A stretch of 13,197 bases of DNA. It comes from Pseudomonadota bacterium (GTDB lineage: Bacteria; Pseudomonadota; Gammaproteobacteria; Arenicellales; Poriferihabitantaceae). The notes beneath the pieces are model-generated. The model made no database searches. It was not told the DNA's origin and saw only the letters and a list, made by a program, of their open reading frames with translations. The translations under genes were made by a program, and so were the position numbers. This document shows positions 1 through 5,108 of the stretch, piece after piece. Numbering within the stretch: the stretch's first letter is position 1; each line of letters begins with the position of its first letter. The stretch covers positions 1 to 13,197 of the forward strand of contig JAAELZ010000498.1 in the NCBI GenBank assembly GCA_024226105.1, read 5' to 3'.

Positions 1-528
1 CAGGCGGCTCTTGACCAGGTGCACGCAGAGTATGACGCGCTTAAGGCCGCGATGTTAAGGCTCAATACCACGCCGGAAGATTTGGCCACAAAACTGGATG
101 CGGTACTGCGGCAGAACAAAGCCCTGAGCAAAAAGCTGCAATCGGCACAATCGCAGCTGGCGATGGCGGGTTCACAATCCGGCGAGGATACACAAAATGC
201 GGTGGAAGAGGTCGCTGGAACTCGCTTTATGCGCGTCAGGATCGATGGCGTGGATGTGAATACCTTGCGCACTACGGTTGATCAGGCCCGCGATAAAGTG
301 GGCGAGGGTGTGGTTGTGGTGGGCGGTTTCAATGAAGGGAAGGTCACGCTGATTGTGGCAGTCTCAAAAGGCTTGACCGATCGTTTTCAGGCTGGAAAAC
401 TGGTGCAGGCAGTGATGCCGCTGGTTGGTGGCCGCGGTGGAGGTAAGCCTGAAATGGCGCAAGGCGGCGGCACCGACCCGAAGGGTCTGGATCAGGCGCT
501 GGAAGAGGTCAGGACACTTATTTCATAA
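1..528 (+). CDS. alaS: Alanine--tRNA ligase, C-terminal part (5' end outside window)
   Basis: AlaS charges tRNA-Ala with alanine in the cytoplasm. Only the last 175 codons or so are present; the frame is open to the first base, so the gene starts upstream of the window. The visible part begins with a charged, coiled-coil-like stretch (about residues 1-65 of the fragment). It continues into the DHHA1-type C-terminal domain, recognised by a glycine-rich segment near the end (LVGGRGGGKPEMAQGGG) and the final EEVRTLIS-like helix, both typical of AlaS. The catalytic and editing domains lie outside. lysC follows on the same strand after 183 bp, the order found in Pseudomonas and relatives (alaS-lysC-csrA). 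The family call rests on the glycine-rich motif and on synteny. Confidence 0.93.
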   Translation, partial: QAALDQVHAEYDALKAAMLRLNTTPEDLATKLDAVLRQNKALSKKLQSAQSQLAMAGSQSGEDTQNAVEEVAGTRFMRVRIDGVDVNTLRTTVDQARDKVGEGVVVVGGFNEGKVTLIVAVSKGLTDRFQAGKLVQAVMPLVGGRGGGKPEMAQGGGTDPKGLDQALEEVRTLIS

Positions 529-590
529 ATCCGGGTGGATGTGCTGCGCCCGTATTATGCTTTGGCCACCCTGCTGTTGTTAATCAATTT

Positions 591-627
591 GTAGGGCGGC
601 ATAAGCTAAGCGATAGTGCATCCATCA
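591..627. repeat. Degenerate dispersed-repeat-like hairpin upstream of lysC
   Basis: The alaS-lysC gap contains GTAGGGCGGCATAAGC, a short spacer, then GCGATAGTGCATCC. This resembles a short palindromic repeat often seen between genes in gammaproteobacteria, of the form GTAGGGYGnAATAAGC..GCGnATTnCRCCC. The two arms here pair only partly, so it would be a decayed copy. The identification is from memory of the consensus and is weak. No clear promoter for lysC was found in the same gap. Confidence 0.25.
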
Positions 628-711
628 CCATTAACCCCTTTACTTTCCTCATCGAAAGCGGTTAAATCCGCGCCCGAAAATAATTTCTTTCCTGTTTAAG
701 CAAAATATACC

Positions 712-1926
712 GTGGCTTTATACGTCGAAAAATATGGTGGTACTTCCGTTGGCAGCGTTGAGCGCATCAATGCGGTTGCGAGAAAAGTATCCGCTGAAGT
801 AGCCGACGGGCACCAGGTGGTGGTCGTGGTTTCCGCAATGAGCGGTGAGACCAATCGGTTGCTGGCACTGGCTAACGAGATTAATGACCATCCACCGGCC
901 CGGGAACTGGATGTACTGGTCTCAACCGGGGAGCAGGTGACTATTGCGCTCTTATGTATGGCGTTCGATGCGCAGGGCATGTGTGCTCGCTCTTATACTG
1001 GTGCACAGGCTAATATTCGCACCGACGAAGTGCATGGCAGGGCGCGTATTGTCGATATCCAGGGTGACGCGATGCAGGCTGATCTCGACAAAGGGCGGGT
1101 CGTTGTTGTGGCTGGCTTTCAGGGTATTGATGAAAATAACAATATCACAACGCTGGGGCGGGGCGGTTCTGATACCACAGCCGTCGCACTGGCCGCTGCG
1201 CTCAAAGCCGATGAGTGCAGAATTTATACTGATGTTGACGGGGTGTACACGACAGACCCGCGCATCGTGCCTGAAGCGCGACGCCTTGATCAGGTTTCAT
1301 TTGAAGAAATGCTGGAACTGGCGAGCCTGGGTGCCAAGGTACTGCAAATACGCTCGGTAGAATTTGCCAGCAAATATGCCGTGCCCCTGAGAGTTTTATC
1401 ATCATTTGAGGCGGGCAAGGGCACGCTGATTACGAGCGAGGAAAATATTGTGGAACAGCCGATTATTTCAGGTATTACTTATAACCGCGATGAGGCGAAA
1501 GTAACGGTACGTGGCGTACCCGATACCCCCGGCATTGCACATCGAATTTTGGGCGTGATATCTGATCAGCATATCAATGTGGATATGATTATTCAGAATA
1601 TCAGCGAGGAAGGCCTCACTGATTTTACCTTTACCGTACCGAGTGCGGATATGGCGAAAAGTATCAAGGTGTTGCAACCCCTGGTCAAGGAATTGAATGC
1701 CCATGAGGTGGTGGCGGACGATGACCTGGCCAAAATTTCGGTGGTCGGTATCGGTATGCGCTCCCACGAAGGCATTGCCACTACCATGTTTAAAGCGCTG
1801 TCTGAAAAAGGCATCAATATCCAGATGATTTCCACCTCTGAAATCAAGATTTCAGTCACCATCAGGAAAGAATTTACCGAGTTGGCGGTGCGTACCTTAC
1901 ATGCCGCGTTTGAATTGGAGAAATAA
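712..1926 (+). CDS. lysC: Aspartokinase (ACT-domain type)
   Basis: Aspartate kinase phosphorylates L-aspartate, the first step to lysine, threonine, methionine and diaminopimelate. The 404-residue protein is close to the usual length of the Pseudomonas-type monofunctional enzyme. The N-terminal kinase domain opens with the nucleotide-binding motif KYGGTSVGS (residues 7-15) and contains FQGIDENNNITTLGRGGSDTT (substrate site, about 138-158) and YTDVDGVYTTDPR. Two ACT regulatory domains follow (from about residue 265 to the end), as expected for feedback inhibition by lysine and/or threonine. The start is GTG at 712; it gives the family-typical N-terminus MALYVEKYGG, though no strong Shine-Dalgarno sequence precedes it. 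It lies between alaS and csrA. No homoserine dehydrogenase domain is fused. Confidence 0.95.
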   Translation: MALYVEKYGGTSVGSVERINAVARKVSAEVADGHQVVVVVSAMSGETNRLLALANEINDHPPARELDVLVSTGEQVTIALLCMAFDAQGMCARSYTGAQANIRTDEVHGRARIVDIQGDAMQADLDKGRVVVVAGFQGIDENNNITTLGRGGSDTTAVALAAALKADECRIYTDVDGVYTTDPRIVPEARRLDQVSFEEMLELASLGAKVLQIRSVEFASKYAVPLRVLSSFEAGKGTLITSEENIVEQPIISGITYNRDEAKVTVRGVPDTPGIAHRILGVISDQHINVDMIIQNISEEGLTDFTFTVPSADMAKSIKVLQPLVKELNAHEVVADDDLAKISVVGIGMRSHEGIATTMFKALSEKGINIQMISTSEIKISVTIRKEFTELAVRTLHAAFELEK

Positions 1927-1970
1927 ATAAGTATCAGAAATAGCGGCAATAGGGTGCAAAATCGAGAAGT

Positions 1971-2043
1971 TGGTGTATAATCTTGCGCCGCAATCCTTTA
2001 CAGGGAACTCTATGGTATGGGTGACGTGTGAATGGTGTATAAT
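1971..2043 (+). promoter_or_regulatory. Possible tandem csrA promoters (repeated TGGTGTATAAT)
   Basis: The same 11-mer, TGGTGTATAAT, occurs at 1971-1981 and 2033-2043, each ending in a perfect TATAAT -10 box (1976-1981 and 2038-2043). Start points would fall near 1988 and 2050, giving csrA leaders of about 85 and 25 nt. Neither has a good TTGACA-like -35 box at the usual distance, so they may depend on an activator, another sigma factor or extra upstream contacts. csrA is known to have several promoters in E. coli. Confidence 0.4.
1998..2009 (+). promoter_or_regulatory. Candidate CsrA-binding site in the csrA leader
   Basis: The sequence TTACAGGGAACT matches the known high-affinity CsrA consensus RUACARGGAUGU at 9 of 12 positions, including the whole ACARGGA core. 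It lies downstream of the first TATAAT box (1976-1981), so it would be in the longer transcript only. A second GGA sits in the csrA Shine-Dalgarno sequence (AAGGAG at 2061-2066), about 60 nt away. Two such sites are the arrangement used for translational autorepression by CsrA. This is a prediction from sequence alone. Confidence 0.4.
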
Positions 2044-2073
2044 TAACGACCGAAGGTAAAAAGGAGCAGAGCA

Positions 2074-2325
2074 GTGCTAATTTTAACAAGACGTATTGGC
2101 GAGTCAGTCCATATTGGAGATGATATTCGCTTAACCGTATTAGGTGTCAGAGATTCTCAGGTGCGTATTGGTATTAACGCACCCAAAGAAGTCCCGGTTC
2201 ACCGCGAAGAAATATATTACCGAATCAAGCACGAGCAGGAAATGCGCGGTGGCCAGGTCGGTGGTGACGCTGAAGAACACGAAAGCGTAGATGAAGAGGT
2301 AGACGACAACTTCGGCAACGCCTGA
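2074..2325 (+). CDS. csrA: Carbon storage regulator, RNA-binding protein CsrA/RsmA
   Basis: CsrA is a small dimeric RNA-binding protein that binds GGA motifs in mRNA leaders and controls translation and stability (carbon metabolism, motility, biofilm). Residues 1-60 follow the family closely: MLILTRRIGESVHIGDD at the start, the VRIGINAPKEVPVHREEIY core with the RNA-contacting Arg of VHREEIY (about residue 44), then the C-terminal helix. The protein is 83 aa, longer than the usual 60-65. The extra tail (about 62-83) is very acidic (DAEEHESVDEEVDD). The start is GTG at 2074, set by the strong AAGGAG at 2061-2066, seven bases upstream. It sits between lysC and tRNA-Ser, as in many gammaproteobacteria. 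Confidence 0.96.
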   Translation: MLILTRRIGESVHIGDDIRLTVLGVRDSQVRIGINAPKEVPVHREEIYYRIKHEQEMRGGQVGGDAEEHESVDEEVDDNFGNA

Positions 2326-2340
2326 GTTCGTATATTCCAG

Positions 2341-2377
2341 GGCAACGCTATCTTGCGATAGTGTTGCCTTGTGTTTT
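2341..2377 (+). terminator. Hairpin after csrA, terminator or processing signal
   Basis: GGCAACGCTATC (2341-2352) and GATAGTGTTGCC (2357-2368) form a 12-bp stem with one G-U pair and a TTGC loop, followed by the broken T tract TTGTGTTTT. tRNA-Ser begins directly after it, leaving no room for a separate promoter. Either the tRNA is made by read-through and this hairpin is a processing or partial termination point, or its promoter lies within csrA. Confidence 0.7.
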
Positions 2378-2471
2378 GGAGAGATGGCCGAGTCGGCTGA
2401 AGGCGCTCCCCTGCTAAGGGAGTATAGGGTTTATAGCTCTATCGAGGGTTCGAATCCCTCTCTCTCCGCCA
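2378..2471 (+). tRNA. tRNA-Ser (anticodon GCU)
   Basis: A complete class II tRNA reads from GGAGAGA (acceptor 5' strand) to TCTCTCC, discriminator G and an encoded CCA (2469-2471). It has the long variable arm of serine tRNAs, the T arm GAGGG-TTCGAAT-CCCTC, and anticodon GCT at 2413-2415, reading AGC/AGU codons. It follows csrA, as serV does in E. coli. Confidence 0.97.
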
Positions 2472-2509
2472 TTATTTATAAATACCTGTGAAAAAGATTA
2501 AATAATCTA

Positions 2510-2537
2510 TTTCGCAGCCGGTGATATTTGTTAGAAT
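2510..2537 (+). promoter_or_regulatory. Probable sigma-70 promoter for tRNA-Arg
   Basis: TTTCGC (2510-2515), a 16-bp spacer and TAGAAT (2532-2537) place a start point about 8-10 nt before tRNA-Arg. An A-rich stretch at 2491-2505 upstream of the -35 could act as an UP element, a usual trait of stable-RNA promoters. It means tRNA-Arg need not depend on the csrA transcript. Confidence 0.4.
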
Positions 2538-2552
2538 CGCCAACCGCAAAAC

Positions 2553-2629
2553 GCGCCCGTAGCTCAGCTGGATAGAGTACTCGGCTACGAACCGAGCGGT
2601 CAGACGTTCGAATCGTCTCGGGCGCGCCA
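2553..2629 (+). tRNA. tRNA-Arg (anticodon ACG)
   Basis: A 77-nt tRNA with acceptor stem GCGCCCG/CGGGCGC, discriminator G and encoded CCA (2627-2629). The anticodon stem is CTCGG/CCGAG with loop CTACGAA, giving anticodon ACG at 2587-2589, which is normally deaminated to ICG to read CGU, CGC and CGA. The T arm is AGACG-TTCGAAT-CGTCT. In E. coli four tandem copies of this tRNA follow serV. Here there is one intact copy plus a duplicated 3' end (see the repeats). Confidence 0.97.
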
Positions 2630-2673
2630 TATTTAGCGAAAAAGCCTGCATCGTTTGATGTGGGCTTTTTTGT
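2612..2673 (+). repeat. 62-bp direct repeat, copy 1 (tRNA-Arg 3' end plus terminator)
   Basis: This segment starts inside the T arm of tRNA-Arg, includes its last 18 nt with CCA and continues through the complete downstream terminator. It is identical, base for base, to 2794-2855, so the repeat period is 182 bp. Confidence 0.95.
2639..2671 (+). terminator. Rho-independent terminator of tRNA-Arg
   Basis: AAAAAGCCTGCATC, loop GTTT, then GATGTGGGCTTTTTT form a strong stem with G-U pairs that ends in a run of six T. It begins ten bases after the CCA end of the tRNA and is the natural end of the tRNA transcript. Confidence 0.92.
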
Positions 2674-2712
2674 GTCTAAAAACTCAAGATTCGAAGGTCT
2701 GACAATAGACAA

Positions 2713-2790
2713 GTGCGTTCGATTGATTGGCCGGGAGCCAATCAACCCGCACGAAGTGCGCCCGCAGGGTGATCGCCAGGATGGCTATCA
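2713..2790 (+). other. Hairpin-rich spacer between the two 62-bp repeats
   Basis: The 120-bp spacer (2674-2793) has no credible ORF but contains several perfect or near-perfect stems. TTGATTGGC/GCCAATCAA (2723-2731/2737-2745) is a perfect 9-bp hairpin. GTGCG (2713-2717) can pair with CGCAC (2748-2752) around it, or CGCAC can instead pair with GTGCG at 2756-2760, so the two forms exclude each other. TGATCGCC/GGCTATCA (2770-2777/2783-2790) has one mismatch. The density of stems suggests selection for RNA or DNA structure. A transcript would need read-through of the first terminator or its own promoter; no clear promoter was seen. Confidence 0.5.
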
Positions 2791-2793
2791 TTC

Positions 2794-2855
2794 ATCGTCT
2801 CGGGCGCGCCATATTTAGCGAAAAAGCCTGCATCGTTTGATGTGGGCTTTTTTGT
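2794..2855 (+). repeat. 62-bp direct repeat, copy 2 (tRNA-Arg 3' end plus terminator)
   Basis: This is a perfect copy of 2612-2673. It begins with ATCGTCTCGGGCGCGCCA, the tail of tRNA-Arg, but lacks the 5' half of the T arm, so it is not a working tRNA. Just before it, TTC directly abuts ATCGTCT, whereas copy 1 has TTCGAATCGTCT: the repeat boundary falls in the T loop. Confidence 0.95.
2821..2853 (+). terminator. Second copy of the tRNA-Arg terminator
   Basis: The hairpin and T run are the same as at 2639-2671, carried within repeat copy 2. It would stop any transcript that passes the first terminator. Confidence 0.85.
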
Positions 2856-2881
2856 TTTGGGAACAGGGTTTTAAGTGGAAT

Positions 2882-2986
2882 GTCATTGCGAGCGAAGCGC
2901 GGCAATCTAAATTCTTCAGACGCCCCTTAGTTTATGAATTTGTTTAAGCATATAGATTGCCACGTCGCTCCGCGCCTCACAATGAC
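2882..2986. repeat. MITE-like inverted-repeat element (GTCATTGYGAG ends)
   Basis: A 105-bp element is bounded by GTCATTGCGAG (2882-2892) and its inverse CTCACAATGAC (2976-2986). A second inverted pair lies inside: GGCAATCTA (2901-2909) and TAGATTGCC (2953-2961). Sequence of the type GTCATTGCGAGCGAAGCG..GGCAATCT is, from general knowledge, a dispersed palindromic repeat present in many unrelated bacterial genomes. No ORF is inside. It ends 8 bp from the queF stop codon, so it may also serve as a 3' end structure for queF. Confidence 0.75.
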
Positions 2987-2994
2987 CGGGTAGC

Positions 2995-3462
2995 CTACCC
3001 TCTGCCACGATAGGGTGGTACACCCTGCTCCGGAATCCAGACGCCTTCAGGCACGTCTCCGGATTGATAAAACACGTCAATCGGGATGCCGCCACGTGGA
3101 TACCAGTAGCCGCCGATTCTTAACCACGCTGGCGACAGCGCTTCGACCAGGCGTTTCGCTATGTCGATAGTGCATCCTTCGTGAAAGGCACCGTGATTGC
3201 GAAAGCTGGACAAGTATAGTTTCAGGGATTTACTTTCAACCAGAAGCTGGTCGGGAATGTAATCAATCACCAGATGCGCGAAATCCGGCTGCCCGGTTAC
3301 CGGGCATAAAGAAGTGAACTCAGGAACCGTGAATCGCGCGACATAGCGGGTGTCCGGGTGGGGGTTCGGTACACATTCGAGAACCGCCTCCTGCGGTGAA
3401 GCCGGGGTCTCGCTGTGACTGCCCAGTTGGCTTAGATTGAGTTCGTTACTTGAGTCAGACAT
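2995..3462 (-). CDS. queF: NADPH-dependent 7-cyano-7-deazaguanine reductase (preQ0 reductase)
   Basis: QueF reduces the nitrile of preQ0 to the amine preQ1 with NADPH, a late free-base step in synthesis of queuosine for tRNA wobble position 34. The 155-aa protein is the short unimodular form (YkvM type), not the two-domain E. coli form of about 280 aa. Signature features: FTSLCPVTGQPDFA with the catalytic Cys53 and Asp60, then the QueF motif ESKSLKLYLSSFRNH (76-90), and HE at 94-95. The ATG at 3460-3462 gives a family-like N-terminus, although its Shine-Dalgarno sequence is weak. It stands alone between the sat terminator and the inverted-repeat element. Confidence 0.96.
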   Translation of the reverse strand: MSDSSNELNLSQLGSHSETPASPQEAVLECVPNPHPDTRYVARFTVPEFTSLCPVTGQPDFAHLVIDYIPDQLLVESKSLKLYLSSFRNHGAFHEGCTIDIAKRLVEALSPAWLRIGGYWYPRGGIPIDVFYQSGDVPEGVWIPEQGVPPYRGRG

Positions 3463-3490
3463 GTTAGCGCGCGTGATTGAGGGAGGGTCA

Positions 3491-3496
3491 ATTATA
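3491..3496 (-). promoter_or_regulatory. Possible -10 box of queF
   Basis: The minus strand reads TATAAT here, about 30 nt before the queF ATG, in the short gap after the sat terminator. A convincing -35 box at 16-18 bp is not present, so only the -10 element can be supported. Confidence 0.3.
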
Positions 3497-3519
3497 AGGC
3501 GATAAGTCGTTCAAACCAT

Positions 3520-3549
3520 AAAAAAGAGCGGAGCAATAAGCTCCGCTTT
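3520..3549 (-). terminator. Rho-independent terminator of sat
   Basis: On the minus strand, AGCGGAGC and GCTCCGCT form a perfect 8-bp GC-rich stem (plus-strand arms 3540-3547 and 3527-3534) with a 5-nt loop, followed by CTTTTTT. It lies about 30 bp after the sat stop codon. Confidence 0.92.
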
Positions 3550-3578
3550 ATCCTGGCGATAGTTTCGGAAGAACCTGG

Positions 3579-4763
3579 CTAAAGGTTCGAATAATAATCG
3601 ATCAGGATTTTAGCAACTTCAGGACGAGAAAACTCAGGGGGAGGCGCTTCACCGTTACCCAGCATTTCACGTACTTTGGTTCCTGAAAGCAGAACGAAAT
3701 CTTCCCTGGTGTGGTCCTTTACTTCACGCATCATTACGACTTCGTCCAGCTTCTTGGAGTAGGCGGTGTGATCGGCTTCGAAGATTTCAATATCCAGGGC
3801 ATCGTCAGGCACTTCATCCTGGAAAATGGTCTGGGCTTCAAAATCACCATAATAATCGCCTACACCCGCGTGGTCACGGCCAATGATGAAATGAGTAGCG
3901 CCCATATTCTGACGGAAAACTGCGTGCAATACACCTTCACGCGGGCCTGCGTACAGCATATCAAAACCATAACCGGTCACCATCACAGAGTTGGGTGGGA
4001 AATAAGCATCTGCCATGGTACGAATCGCGTTGTCGCGCACGTCGGCTGGAATATCTCCGGGTTTTAACTGGCCGAGCAGCATGTGCACTACCAGGCCGTC
4101 GGCGCCCAGACGGTCCATAGCCATATGGCACAGTTCCTCATGAGCACGATGCATCGGGTTGCGTGTCTGGAAGGCGACAATTTTGTTCCAGCCAGCTTTC
4201 GCGATGTCTTCGCGAATCTGGTAGGCGGTTTTAAAGGTATTCGGGAAGTCTATCTCGAAGTAACTGTAGTTTAAAACCTGGATTGGTCCGGAAAGCAGTG
4301 TGCGGCCCTGATCATAAAAAGCCTCTACGCCCGGATGCTCCATATCCATTGTGCCGTATACTTTTTGCGCAATGGTTTCCATATCGGCATCGGACAGCGT
4401 TTCAGTGGCTTCGACATCCATTACCGCGAGAATCGGGTTACCGTCCACGTTCGGATCACGCAATGCAATGCGGCTCTGGCCGTGAATGCCATCAGTATTT
4501 TCTACCAGGCATAATACCGGTGTTGGCCAGAACAGGCCGTCCGTAGTGTGCATGGTATTGGCAACACTCAACGCATCTGCTTTATTCATGTAACCCGTAA
4601 GCGGGTTAAAATAACCGGCACCCATCATCACTGCGTTTGCCGCATCGGCTGAGCTGACGATAATTGAAGGAAGAGATTGGGCTTCTTCAGCTAATTCCGC
4701 GCGTGCGGTATCGTCTAATACGAACAGGGGGTTCAGCGTATCTGACCCGTGTGGCTTGATCAT
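3579..4763 (-). CDS. sat: Sulfate adenylyltransferase (ATP sulfurylase), homooligomeric Sat type
   Basis: Sat interconverts sulfate plus ATP and APS plus pyrophosphate. In sulfur oxidisers it runs in reverse, making ATP from APS; in assimilation it activates sulfate. The 394 residues match the bacterial single-subunit family. The motif QTRNPMHRAHE (199-209) provides the nucleotide-binding Gln, Arg and His residues, and GRDHAG (295-300) is the second signature. The opening MIKPHGSDTLNPL is characteristic. No APS kinase domain is fused. Start: ATG at 4761-4763 with GAGGA at 4771-4775 on the minus strand. A terminator lies directly behind, so the gene is probably monocistronic. No aprAB or cys genes are adjacent, so the direction in vivo cannot be told from this window. 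Confidence 0.96.
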   Translation of the reverse strand: MIKPHGSDTLNPLFVLDDTARAELAEEAQSLPSIIVSSADAANAVMMGAGYFNPLTGYMNKADALSVANTMHTTDGLFWPTPVLCLVENTDGIHGQSRIALRDPNVDGNPILAVMDVEATETLSDADMETIAQKVYGTMDMEHPGVEAFYDQGRTLLSGPIQVLNYSYFEIDFPNTFKTAYQIREDIAKAGWNKIVAFQTRNPMHRAHEELCHMAMDRLGADGLVVHMLLGQLKPGDIPADVRDNAIRTMADAYFPPNSVMVTGYGFDMLYAGPREGVLHAVFRQNMGATHFIIGRDHAGVGDYYGDFEAQTIFQDEVPDDALDIEIFEADHTAYSKKLDEVVMMREVKDHTREDFVLLSGTKVREMLGNGEAPPPEFSRPEVAKILIDYYSNL

Positions 4764-5108
4764 TGTATTGTCCTCAATAATAGTTAAATTTTAGCATGGC
4801 TAAGGTAGCACCAATTGCTATATATGCGAATGCTTGTTACCCCTGAAATATTTGATTCCCGTATTTAAAGAGTTTTAAAATTAGAGCGGCTTATGAGCAA
4901 TATATCCAGCCAATTTGCGTACAAGCAGCGGTTTGTTATTTACAGGCAATAAAAATAACGCAATGTACGCCGTGCATGTTGTGCAAGGTTCAGTTTGATA
5001 TGATAAATTCGCGTGTCACGAATTTTTGATCTTTAAATCACTGGTACTGGCTAGCCAGGCATTTATTTGTAAACTGGCAGCCTGGGTTCCGGTTGGGGAT
5101 ATATATTA
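4764..5108. other. Intergenic region between divergent sat and bactofilin genes, rich in inverted repeats
   Basis: There is no credible ORF in these 345 bp. They contain a nested stem-loop (outer GCGTACA 4917-4923 / TGTACGC 4964-4970, inner GTTATTT 4935-4941 / AAATAAC 4953-4959), an operator-like inverted repeat AAATTCG-7 nt-CGAATTT (5005-5025) and a perfect 12-bp palindrome CTGGCTAGCCAG (5047-5058). Promoters for both genes must be here. A weak candidate for sat is TTGGTG (4809-4814), 15 bp, TAAAAT (4788-4793) on the minus strand. Nothing convincing was found for the bactofilin gene. Confidence 0.5.

Noticed and set aside
529..711. Lysine riboswitch upstream of lysC
   Set aside because: The gap is too short for the usual lysine riboswitch plus expression platform, and none of the conserved helices could be traced.
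2476..2745. Minus-strand ORF of 89 codons across tRNA-Arg and the spacer
   Set aside because: Its centre (ETIRTSDRSVRSRVLYPAELRA) is the well-known false translation of a tRNA gene's reverse strand. The rest falls on the terminator and hairpins.
2881..2992. CRISPR-like repeat
   Set aside because: There is one palindromic unit only, with no regular spacers and no cas genes nearby.
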